From Planctomycetota bacterium (lineage in GTDB: Bacteria > Planctomycetota > Phycisphaerae > UBA1845 > PWPN01), in assembly GCA_020346805.1 (NCBI GenBank), contig CP070790.1, forward strand, positions 3,614,835-3,626,044: a stretch of 11,210 nucleotides of DNA, in the 5' to 3' direction. Shown here piece by piece: positions 1 to 5,854 of the stretch. The notes beneath the pieces were generated by a model. The model had not been told where the DNA came from and made no database searches. It saw nothing but the letters and a program-made list of their open reading frames with translations. How positions within the stretch are numbered: position 1 is the stretch's first letter; every line of letters starts with the position of its first letter. The position numbers were made by a program, and so were the translations under genes.

Positions 1-564
1 CGTATGCCGACCTGGGACATGTACTCCTGTGAGTACGTAAGCGATACAATTCCCACGCAAATGTATTTCGATCAAAGTCGTTCGGTGGACATTACTTTTC
101 GAAATCGCGGAGTACTTTGGTCGGATGAGCGCGATTTCAAATTAGGAGCAGTAGATGACAGCGATCCATTTGCAGCGACTCGACATGCTATCACCAGCGA
201 AATAGGTCCGGGCGACACGTATACCTTTACCTTTATGATGACCGCACCATCAGTAGAAGGCAGCTATACCACGGACTGGCAGATGGTGCGGGAGGGGATT
301 GCGTGGTTCGGTCCTGTGGTGGTGAAGGATGTTTATGTGTGGCCATCTGGAGTACCAGGAGATTGCGACGGCGATTTCGATGTGGATCAGGAGGACTTCG
401 TGCTATTCGAGTCGTGTGCCTCCGGGCCGGCGATACCGTACACAGGCGATTGCAGCGATGCCGACTTCGACAGCGACGGCGATGTGGACCAAGACGATTT
501 TGCTATCTTCCAATGTTGCTATAGTGGTGAAAATATTGCTGCCGATCCGAATTGTGCGGATTGA
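1..564 (+). CDS. C-terminal part of a secreted protein: NBR1-type Ig-like domain plus two dockerin-like repeats (5' partial)
   Basis: The reading frame is already open at the first base, so the ATG at position 4 is probably internal and the N-terminus lies outside the window. Numbering from that ATG, residues ~8-113 look like the Ig-like 'FW' domain known from NBR1 and found in many bacterial surface proteins. The supports are an R-N-R-G-x-L-W-S segment, F-K-L-G-A-V, P-G-D-T-Y-T-F-T-F, T-A-P-S, and a W-Q-M-V-x-E-G-x-x-W-F-G ending. Residues ~118-186 hold two EF-hand-like calcium loops of the dockerin type. The first is D-C-D-G-D-F-D-V-D-Q-E-D, with F at the usual Gly position, and the second is D-F-D-S-D-G-D-V-D-Q-D-D. 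They are followed by F-E-S-C-A-S-G-P and F-Q-C-C-Y-S-G. The role is probably extracellular binding or attachment; no catalytic domain is visible in this fragment. It converges on the next gene, which carries the same kind of repeat pair. The stop TGA at 562-564 is clear. The domain calls are by eye. Confidence 0.8.
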   Translation, partial: RMPTWDMYSCEYVSDTIPTQMYFDQSRSVDITFRNRGVLWSDERDFKLGAVDDSDPFAATRHAITSEIGPGDTYTFTFMMTAPSVEGSYTTDWQMVREGIAWFGPVVVKDVYVWPSGVPGDCDGDFDVDQEDFVLFESCASGPAIPYTGDCSDADFDSDGDVDQDDFAIFQCCYSGENIAADPNCAD

Positions 565-772
565 GAGGAATTCTCTGCTGGGGGTGAAGCAATACTTGCG
601 GATGATTGTAACAGTGGAGTTATACGAATCCTGCTTCGAAATAGCGCGAGGAGAATAGGTCAGGCATTTTTTTGTACGGAGAAGTGAGCCAGATCCCGCG
701 CTGATTCGAAGTATAATCCGTGTAAGATGGAAGTTGCTTACAGCGTTTCCAACAATTCTGTCTTATGCGATA
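565..772. other. Convergent intergenic spacer with a T-run
   Basis: This spacer lies between the two convergent secreted-protein genes. On the + strand, seven T residues (667-673) follow weakly pairing sequence (CCTG near 630 with CAGG near 661, and an inner CTTCG/CGAGG stem). This could act as a poor intrinsic terminator for the left gene. I see no convincing hairpin for the minus-strand gene. No small gene is supported here. Confidence 0.3.
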
Positions 773-3751
773 TCAATCATCACATGCGGTGTTGGCCGGT
801 ATACTCGGTCCACTTGCGCAGTTTTCGAATGCTTGATAGTCAGTCTGGTCGACATCGCCATCAGGATCGGTGCCTAAACTGTCGGCCTCGACATCGAAGC
901 AATGACAGCCGCCGCCGATTGTTATGCCGCCACCCGATCCGCTGTAGCATCTTTGAAACAGGGCAAAGTCATCCTGGTCCACATCGCCATCGTCGTCTGC
1001 ATCTGCAAATGGATCGGCGTAACAATCGTAGAGGCAGTCATCACAAGTTTTATATGTTCCCAGGAAGGTTCCGTTGCATGTTGCCGACGAGGTGATGGTG
1101 CATGTACCCTGCCCGGGGGAGGTTGTTACACAGCAGGGGCCGTCCAACGATAGAGTGACGCCGTCGTAGAGGACCACTTCGTCCACGGTCATATCGTTGT
1201 AGCCAATAGCGTCCATGCACTCTTGGAAATCGGGGCAATCGGCATCAGAGGTGCAGGCGCTGCCGTGGTTGGCGCCGCCCTGGCACACATCGGATATGCA
1301 TTGGCCGATGGAAGAGGGGCAATCGGCATCAGAGGTGCAGAGGTTTCCACTGTTAGGGCCGCCGACGCACTTGGTGGCAGGAGGCCAACCCACCCAATCG
1401 CATACCACCGGGTCTGTCCGGTCGACGCCCTTGCCGGCACCTATTGCGATCCTGTTGAATGGGCCGTAGACGCCGTCTCCATCGGGATCATCCTTCCGCG
1501 GCACGAGAGCCACGAAATATCCATCATTACAATCAAGGAGGTCCCTGCACTGAATGTCGCTGAAACAGGACCACGGCCCACAATCTTCGTCGGTGGCACA
1601 GGGTTGGCCGTCGCTTACTCCGCCTATGCAGGCTATGCCTTCGCAATCATCATCCTCGGTACAGGGTTGCCCATTTTTCGGGCCACCGTCGCATAGGTTC
1701 TCATCGCAAAAGAACTCATACGTACCACATTCTGCGTGAGCGTCCATGCCGGCAACGCACAAGTAGCTAGCGGCACAATCGGGATCACCGGTGCAGGCCT
1801 GGCCATCTTTCATTCCTCCTACGCATATGTTGTCAATACATGTACCGTTGGTTGTATCACATGCCCCGGTTTCCAGCAGGGTGCAATCACACTGTCTGCC
1901 GGTCATAATACTCTCTTCACAAAGGAGATCGGCCCTTTGGTTGTATAATCGGATCTCTATACTGTCTGTTCCGACGTAGAACTCGAATTTGTTGAAACCA
2001 TGCCACGGTCTGAAATCTAAATCGTCCGGGAGGGGCAGGCCGAACACTGGGGCTTTCAACCTGACCCAGTTTAGGCCATCAAAGACGAAGGCCCGCCAGG
2101 CCGATGGTTTGCGCCCCATATCAACAGGCTGGCAGGGATCGTCGTTGTTATCCAAGATAGACATCAGGCCGAAGGCAAAGCTGTTGTGGGCCTGGCCGTC
2201 CGTGGTTATCAGTTTCTGGTAGGGGCCCTGAGCTTCGGGATAACAATTAACCCGCAAGAAATCGGTGGGGGCCCGATCGTCATCCAGGTACAGCTCGGTA
2301 TAGTAGATGTAGTTGGCGTAGACGTGGGGCTGTGAAGAGAGATTCAGATAAAAGCTCCCCTTGAGGATATCGGGCATCTGATTGCGGTCACTGGGATCGA
2401 CGTATCGGGAATCTAATATGGAGTAGATCGTACCCGATCCGTTCGTCGCTGCCATGGCAGGATCGATGGCCTGAATATCACCCGTCAGATCGTGAACATG
2501 TCGGGCCAGTTTCTCGACAGGCGGGTACACACTGCCTTCCTGGGGGACCCAGACGGCATACCCGTTCGGTTTCCACATCCATTGTGTGGTCAGGGAGTAT
2601 GGACGGTCCGGATCGCATGCCCCTTCCAATGGGGGCCAGACGGCCAAGAAGGCGGCATCATCTTTGGTGGCATATAGGGGAGGGCAATCGGTATCACTTG
2701 AGCAAGCGTTTCCGTTGTTAGCCCCACCAATGCATGAGCCTAGAACGGGGCAATCATTGTCAGTATTGCAGGTGGTTCCGGGAGTAGCGCCGCCAACGCA
2801 GGTACCGTTGGGGCAATCTTCATCGGTGGTGCATTCGGTACCAGGTGAAGAACCAGCAACACAGGCGTTGGGACAATCGTTGACCCGGCAATCGTCGTCT
2901 ATGGTGCATTCGGTACCAGGTGAAGAACCGCCAACACAGGTATTGGGACAATCATCGTCTATGGTGCAGGCGGTACCGGGCGAAGAACCACCAACACAGG
3001 CGTCGGGACAATCGTTGATCCGGCAATCGGCGTCTGTAGTACAGGCGGCTCCCGGTGAAGAACCAGCAATACAGGCGTTGGGACAATCATCGTCTATAGA
3101 GCATTCGGTTCCGGGCGAAGAACCGCCAACGCAGGCGTCGGGGCAATCGTTGATCCGGCAATCGGCATCTGTAGTACAAGCGACTCCAGGCGAAGAACCA
3201 CCGATGCATGTATTGGTTCCCCCTATGTCGCATACTCCGCCACAGTCGGCTCCAGGGGTAGCGCCGCCAGAGCATGTGTTGGTTCCCCCCAGATCACACG
3301 TGCCGATATTAGTGCAAGTGCCTATATCGGTACATGTTCCGCCACAGGCGGCTCCAGGCGTATTGCCGCCGGTGCATGTGTTGGTTCCGCCGATATCGCA
3401 CGTGCCGGTGTCGGTGCAAGTACCTATGTCGGTGCACGTGCCGCCGCAGGCAGCTCCAGGCGTGTTACCGCCAGTGCATGTGTTGGTTCCCCCCAGATCG
3501 CACACGCCAATATCGGCGCATGTTCCAGGGGTGGTAACATTGCACGTGCCGGTGTCGGTAATATTGCACGTGCCGTATTCGTGCTCGCAGACGTCGGGAG
3601 GCGTTGGAGGCGGATTACAGTAATCGTCAAAATCATCGCAGAAGATGACAGGATCTATACCCGAACATCTGGCCGCCTGGGTCGGCGAAGCGATGAGCAG
3701 AACGCTAATTAAACTAATAATGCATGGGAGATGGACTATCTTTCCCCACAT
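773..3751 (-). CDS. Large secreted Cys-rich repeat protein with LamG-like segments and C-terminal dockerin-like repeats
   Basis: A 992-residue exported protein. The start is an ATG at 3751 with a strong Shine-Dalgarno (AAAGGAGGA, 3757-3765) five bases upstream. Residues 1-27 form a signal peptide: hydrophobic core I-I-S-L-I-S-V-L-L-I, then S-P-T-Q-A-A. Residues ~51-360 contain about 45 Cys in short repeats of two kinds: G-G-T-N-T-C-x-G-G-x-T-P-G-A with a 34-residue period (about 87-176), and C-x-G-G-S-S-P-G-x-x-C-x-x-D-x-D-C (about 180-356). Residues ~361-610 lack the repeats and are rich in aromatic and hydrophobic strands. With V-D-E-V-V-L-Y-D-G near 857 they suggest a LamG/concanavalin-like sandwich. 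Further Cys-rich blocks sit at ~621-736 and ~794-845. Residues 917-928 form a canonical dockerin/EF loop; the one at ~960-971 is degenerate at position 1. No catalytic motif was recognised. A surface or matrix binding role is inferred from architecture only. Many Cys suggest extensive disulfide bonding outside the cytoplasm. Confidence 0.85.
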   Translation of the reverse strand: MWGKIVHLPCIISLISVLLIASPTQAARCSGIDPVIFCDDFDDYCNPPPTPPDVCEHEYGTCNITDTGTCNVTTPGTCADIGVCDLGGTNTCTGGNTPGAACGGTCTDIGTCTDTGTCDIGGTNTCTGGNTPGAACGGTCTDIGTCTNIGTCDLGGTNTCSGGATPGADCGGVCDIGGTNTCIGGSSPGVACTTDADCRINDCPDACVGGSSPGTECSIDDDCPNACIAGSSPGAACTTDADCRINDCPDACVGGSSPGTACTIDDDCPNTCVGGSSPGTECTIDDDCRVNDCPNACVAGSSPGTECTTDEDCPNGTCVGGATPGTTCNTDNDCPVLGSCIGGANNGNACSSDTDCPPLYATKDDAAFLAVWPPLEGACDPDRPYSLTTQWMWKPNGYAVWVPQEGSVYPPVEKLARHVHDLTGDIQAIDPAMAATNGSGTIYSILDSRYVDPSDRNQMPDILKGSFYLNLSSQPHVYANYIYYTELYLDDDRAPTDFLRVNCYPEAQGPYQKLITTDGQAHNSFAFGLMSILDNNDDPCQPVDMGRKPSAWRAFVFDGLNWVRLKAPVFGLPLPDDLDFRPWHGFNKFEFYVGTDSIEIRLYNQRADLLCEESIMTGRQCDCTLLETGACDTTNGTCIDNICVGGMKDGQACTGDPDCAASYLCVAGMDAHAECGTYEFFCDENLCDGGPKNGQPCTEDDDCEGIACIGGVSDGQPCATDEDCGPWSCFSDIQCRDLLDCNDGYFVALVPRKDDPDGDGVYGPFNRIAIGAGKGVDRTDPVVCDWVGWPPATKCVGGPNSGNLCTSDADCPSSIGQCISDVCQGGANHGSACTSDADCPDFQECMDAIGYNDMTVDEVVLYDGVTLSLDGPCCVTTSPGQGTCTITSSATCNGTFLGTYKTCDDCLYDCYADPFADADDDGDVDQDDFALFQRCYSGSGGGITIGGGCHCFDVEADSLGTDPDGDVDQTDYQAFENCASGPSIPANTACDD
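2684..3493 (-). repeat. Coding tandem repeats of two periods inside the Cys-rich protein gene
   Basis: The array has two adjoining parts. Residues ~87-176 (about 3493-3224) repeat with a 102-bp (34-residue) period: the G-G-T-N-T-C motif recurs at residues 87, 121 and 155, then once more after only 22 residues. Residues ~180-356 (about 3214-2684) carry units of ~20 and ~25 residues that alternate to make a 135-bp (45-residue) higher-order period. The D-x-D-C-R-[IV]-N-D-C motif recurs at residues 195, 240 and 285. At DNA level the same CGTyGGGrCAATCGTTGA sequence starts at 2866, 3001 and 3136 on the + strand, exactly 135 bases apart. Copies are close enough at nucleotide level for slippage or unequal recombination to change copy number. 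Confidence 0.9.
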
Positions 3752-4131
3752 TTCAATCCTCCTTTACGAAAAGTTGAAAATGGATTATTGAAGATATTTT
3801 CCTCTATTATATGATCTTTGTCGTCTATTATGCAATTAATTTGTTCACCATAATTTTTTATATATGTCAACATATCAAGTGTGTATTTATTTTTTATTTA
3901 AATTTGTCGTGGCCATCCTTTCGGGCAGTAATTATATTGACAACCATCCTGATAAAGAATTGTGGTACCCAATTGTGATCTTGCATTATTGTTATTTTCT
4001 TTTCTACGACCTGGATTTTAACCGGGGGCCGTTGCCATTATTGATGACAAAAATGCGGATTATCGGGTGAAGAAATAGAAATACGCAAAATCGGCGCTGC
4101 CAAGGTATCCGACTTTACGGGTCATAACCGC
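3752..4131. other. AT-rich intergenic spacer upstream of the Cys-rich protein gene
   Basis: 380 bases without a supported gene. The part nearest the downstream gene (about 3770-3910) is strongly AT-rich compared with the flanking genes and holds the promoter candidates for it. The distal part (about 4040-4131) follows the stop of the lipoprotein-like gene. It shows only a weak TCGG/CCGATTTT pairing on the minus strand near 4089-4117, which I do not call a terminator. A 68-codon open frame on the + strand (3864-4070) has no ribosome binding site and an atypical composition, so I do not count it as a gene. Confidence 0.6.
3806..3835 (-). promoter_or_regulatory. Candidate sigma70-type promoter for the Cys-rich protein gene
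   Basis: Read on the minus strand, a perfect TATAAT (3811-3806) lies 18 bases downstream of a weak -35 TTGCAT (3835-3830). Transcription from here would give a leader of roughly 45-50 bases before the ATG at 3751. A second, weaker possibility sits just upstream: TTGATA (3878-3873), 17 bases, AATTAT (3855-3850). Both are consensus matches only, in an AT-rich stretch where chance matches are common. Confidence 0.45.
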
Positions 4132-4710
4132 TCACGGAGTTTCCACGAGCGTATCCACTGTAGCGTTATCCTTGAATACGAAGGTGATATTATCCCCGCA
4201 ACGGAAGTCGCCGCGGAACAGGTCCGGCGGGTACTGCACCCAGGTCGACTGACCGTTCTGAATGTACTTGATGTTCCGGAGTCCCGCCTGCCACGGACAG
4301 GTGATGCACTTTTCCCGCGTGGCGCCTGAATCGCCCGCTGCTTGCAGCACCAGGCTTGATGCCGACAGCGACTGGTACGCCTGGTCTCGAAAGTTCTCAA
4401 TGAATCCCACCCGCGCTGTCGACTCGTTCACGTACGAGACGTAGATGTTCGTCTGGTCCGGACACGGCGAGTTGGGATTCGGCTCTTCTGTGGTTGTGTC
4501 ACCGTCGTCTCCAGTTGTAGTGCCTCCGTCGTCTCCGGTTGTGGTACCTCCGTCGTCTCCGGTTGTAGTGCCTCCGTCATCACCCGTGCCCGATCCAGTT
4601 CCATCTTCCTGGGGAATCACGGCTGTCATCTCGCACATGGTTCCCAAGCTCATCAGTCCGATAGATAAAACCACTACTGCGATTACCCATGTCCTTTGTT
4701 TGGTGGTCAT
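4132..4710 (-). CDS. Putative lipoprotein of unknown function with a Gly/Asp/Thr repeat linker
   Basis: 192 residues. The ATG at 4710 has AGGGG (4718-4722) seven bases upstream. Residues ~8-25 form a hydrophobic export segment ending in S-L-G-T-M-C26. Cys26 is a plausible lipidation site, but the residues before it are not a classic lipobox (Met at -1, Thr at -2), so a noncanonical lipoprotein or a plain membrane anchor are both possible. Residues ~36-75 form a low-complexity linker of G-D-D-G-G-T-T-T units. The C-terminal ~110 residues are the likely folded domain, with four Cys (83, 135, 138, 171), including K-C-I-T-C-P-W and F-R-C-G-D-N, and beta-rich sequence (I-Y-V-S-Y-V-N, I-T-F-V-F-K). 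I do not recognise the family. It is separated from the next gene by an AT-rich spacer and is probably a single-gene unit acting at the cell surface or periplasm. Confidence 0.75.
   Translation of the reverse strand: MTTKQRTWVIAVVVLSIGLMSLGTMCEMTAVIPQEDGTGSGTGDDGGTTTGDDGGTTTGDDGGTTTGDDGDTTTEEPNPNSPCPDQTNIYVSYVNESTARVGFIENFRDQAYQSLSASSLVLQAAGDSGATREKCITCPWQAGLRNIKYIQNGQSTWVQYPPDLFRGDFRCGDNITFVFKDNATVDTLVETP
4502..4573 (-). repeat. Three 24-bp in-frame tandem repeats encoding G-D-D-G-G-T-T-T
   Basis: On the + strand, units beginning CCGTCGTCTCC start at 4502, 4526 and 4550 with only a few substitutions. A decayed copy starts at 4574 and a partial one lies before 4502. Because 24 is a multiple of three, gain or loss of a unit lengthens or shortens the linker without a frameshift. 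Confidence 0.9.
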
Positions 4711-4910
4711 AATCGATCCCCTGTGGAGTCTATACTCGATTTACCGAAATTGTACGGCTCATGTGAACCATGGTAACAACACACACACCCTGAACATCGA
4801 CCAAACGCACGCCTTGCTTAAAGACGTTCGCCGACTCCCGATAAAAAGGCCCGCCAAGTAGTTTGTATGAAGGTAGATAGTAGGCTTTGCCGACAATTCG
4901 GAACTCTATT

Positions 4911-4942
4911 AAAAAGGCTCACCGATAATGGTGAGCCTTTTT
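4911..4942 (-). terminator. Bidirectional intrinsic terminator next to tRNA-Val
   Basis: A perfect 13-bp inverted repeat, AAAAAGGCTCACC (4911-4923) and GGTGAGCCTTTTT (4930-4942), surrounds a 6-base loop. The A-run on one side and T-run on the other give a GC-rich stem followed by U5 in either direction. On the minus strand it begins two bases after the tRNA 3' end, so it should end the tRNA transcript. It would also stop any read-through from the ATPase operon, or + strand transcription toward the tRNA. Confidence 0.92.
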
Positions 4943-4944
4943 AA

Positions 4945-5018
4945 TGGGCGATGCCGGACTCGAACCGACGACCTCCTCCTTGTAAGGGAGGCGCTCTAGC
5001 CAGCTGAGCTAATCGCCC
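4945..5018 (-). tRNA. tRNA-Val (anticodon UAC)
   Basis: A complete 74-base cloverleaf read on the minus strand. The acceptor stem is GGGCGAT/ATCGCCC with discriminator A. The D arm is GCTC/GAGC. The anticodon stem is CCTCC/GGAGG around loop CTTACAA, giving anticodon TAC. The T arm is GTCGG/CCGGC with loop TTCGAGT. The 3' CCA is not encoded and must be added by CCA-adding enzyme. A promoter lies just upstream and a terminator just downstream, so it is probably its own transcription unit. Confidence 0.97.
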
Positions 5019-5318
5019 GTTGTTCGTAAGTCATTATTTGACAAGGATCCCGCCATGTCAATACCCATCGTGATCACTCCTGAACAAACGCCGGCGTCAC
5101 TTTTGCATCCGTTACTTCTAACATACGACATGGATCCGTTTTGGAGAAGCTACTCAAAGGTCAGTGGTTTGATGACTATAATCCGTTTTGGCGGCACGTA
5201 CGTTCTCATATTTTTTTTCGGATTTTGTACAAAAGCCTCCTCGCCACCGCCCGTTTCTTCTGCGATGACGAGGAAAGATGCGCTTCGAGGGCCGGTTGGT
5301 CTAACATTTAAAGGTAGC
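5019..5318. other. Spacer between the ATPase operon end and tRNA-Val
   Basis: About 300 bases hold the tRNA promoter at the left end but no supported gene. Visible small elements are an 11-base direct repeat ATCCGTTTTGG (5134-5144 and 5181-5191), a 12-base palindrome TTTTGTACAAAA (5223-5234) and an eight-base T-run just before it on the + strand. I see no hairpin plus U-tract that would clearly end the ATPase transcript. Confidence 0.5.
5033..5061 (-). promoter_or_regulatory. Sigma70-type promoter for tRNA-Val
   Basis: Read on the minus strand, a consensus -35 TTGACA (5061-5056) is followed by a 17-base spacer and -10 AATAAT (5038-5033), one mismatch from TATAAT. The -10 ends 14 bases before the mature tRNA 5' end, leaving a short 5' leader for RNase P removal. 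Near-consensus elements with optimal spacing are typical of stable RNA promoters. Confidence 0.8.
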
Positions 5319-5852
5319 CTAAACTGACGGGATTACTCCGAGCATGAACACCATGGTAAAGACACCGACGGTCTCAACAATACCCATGGCGATGATAAGG
5401 AAGGCAAAACCCTTTCCCTCACCCTCGCTGAGGGCACGAATACCCGCCACGCCGATTCTCCCTTGCATCCAAGCCGATAACATTTCGCCTATACCGGTGG
5501 CCAAGCCGATACCGAGCAACAAACCCGCGTTGGTAACACTCACTTCAGGATTGTTCAGAACGGTATGCATGTTGTTCATGACGATCATTGCATAAAGGGT
5601 TTGGCTGATGGGCATTCCTACCAGAATGATGTAGGTGAAGCTGAGAGTCCGTCCCGCCTTGGCTTCCTTGGCCCATGCCCCGGCTGCTGCTTGGCCGGCT
5701 ATGCCGATACCAATCGCACTGCCAAAAGCCGCCATCCCGAAAGCCAGCACATCACCCATTTGGCCAAGGAATCGCCAGAAGGTATCTGTAACAGCCAGCA
5801 TACTTACCATACCCATAGACGAAAGTTCGTTTGATGTCACAGCATCAATCAT
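5319..5852 (-). CDS. atpK: V-type ATPase subunit K (rotor ring, ion-binding proteolipid)
   Basis: 177 residues, the membrane ring subunit that carries the transported ion. The start is an ATG at 5852 with AGGAG (5861-5865) eight bases upstream, inside the end of the I gene, and only two bases separate it from the I stop. There are four membrane helices in two related hairpins: ~34-60 and ~72-93, then ~108-127 and ~148-174. The ion-binding carboxylate is Glu160 in the last helix (I-V-E-T-V-G-V-F). The first hairpin has M80-P-I-S83-Q84 in the equivalent place with no acid, the usual V-type pattern of one carboxylate per double hairpin. Gln130 (W-M-Q-G-R) lies in helix 3. With Ser83, Gln84 and Glu160 it lines up with the E. 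hirae NtpK Na+ ligands. The N-terminal ~25 residues are longer than in many K proteins, so a start at Met13 is possible, but the ribosome binding site favours the chosen one. Confidence 0.93.
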   Translation of the reverse strand: MIDAVTSNELSSMGMVSMLAVTDTFWRFLGQMGDVLAFGMAAFGSAIGIGIAGQAAAGAWAKEAKAGRTLSFTYIILVGMPISQTLYAMIVMNNMHTVLNNPEVSVTNAGLLLGIGLATGIGEMLSAWMQGRIGVAGIRALSEGEGKGFAFLIIAMGIVETVGVFTMVFMLGVIPSV

Positions 5853-5854
5853 CT

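Noticed and set aside
601..712. Broken inverted repeat TTATAC...CTTCGAA / TTCGAAGTATAA in the convergent spacer
   Set aside because: The left arm is split by eight unmatched bases and the arms lie about 70 bases apart without a matching U-tract, so neither a terminator nor an element end is supported.
2690..3500. Regularly spaced direct repeats resembling a CRISPR array
   Set aside because: Unit length is a multiple of three, the repeats are imperfect, 'spacers' are also repeated, and the whole stretch is one open coding frame for Cys-rich units.
2586..3623. 345-codon open frame on the + strand opposite the Cys-rich repeats
   Set aside because: It mirrors the repeats of the minus-strand gene, has no ribosome binding site or sensible start, and its repeated P-G-E-E-P-P-T-Q pattern is a frame artefact. 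The minus-strand protein has a signal peptide, a strong ribosome binding site and known repeat domains.
3864..4070. 68-codon + strand open frame in the AT-rich spacer
   Set aside because: It has no ribosome binding site, its composition reflects AT-rich noncoding DNA, and it overlaps the promoter region of the minus-strand gene.
4861..4910. CGGCAAAGCC on the minus strand, recalling a short piece of a c-di-GMP-I riboswitch
   Set aside because: Only one short motif fits. The rest of the riboswitch consensus and its paired stems are not present, and the segment sits between a terminator and a distant gene start.
4945..5018. tRNA-Val as an integration site for a mobile element
   Set aside because: There is no integrase, no repeated tRNA 3' fragment in the window, and the flanking ATPase operon looks like core genome.
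5206..5307. 33-codon minus-strand open frame 11 bases after the atpK stop, with a basic C-terminal half (Q-K-K-R-A-V-A-R-R)
   Set aside because: There is no Shine-Dalgarno close to its ATG, it is short enough to occur by chance, and nothing else supports it. Conservation in relatives would be needed to revive it.
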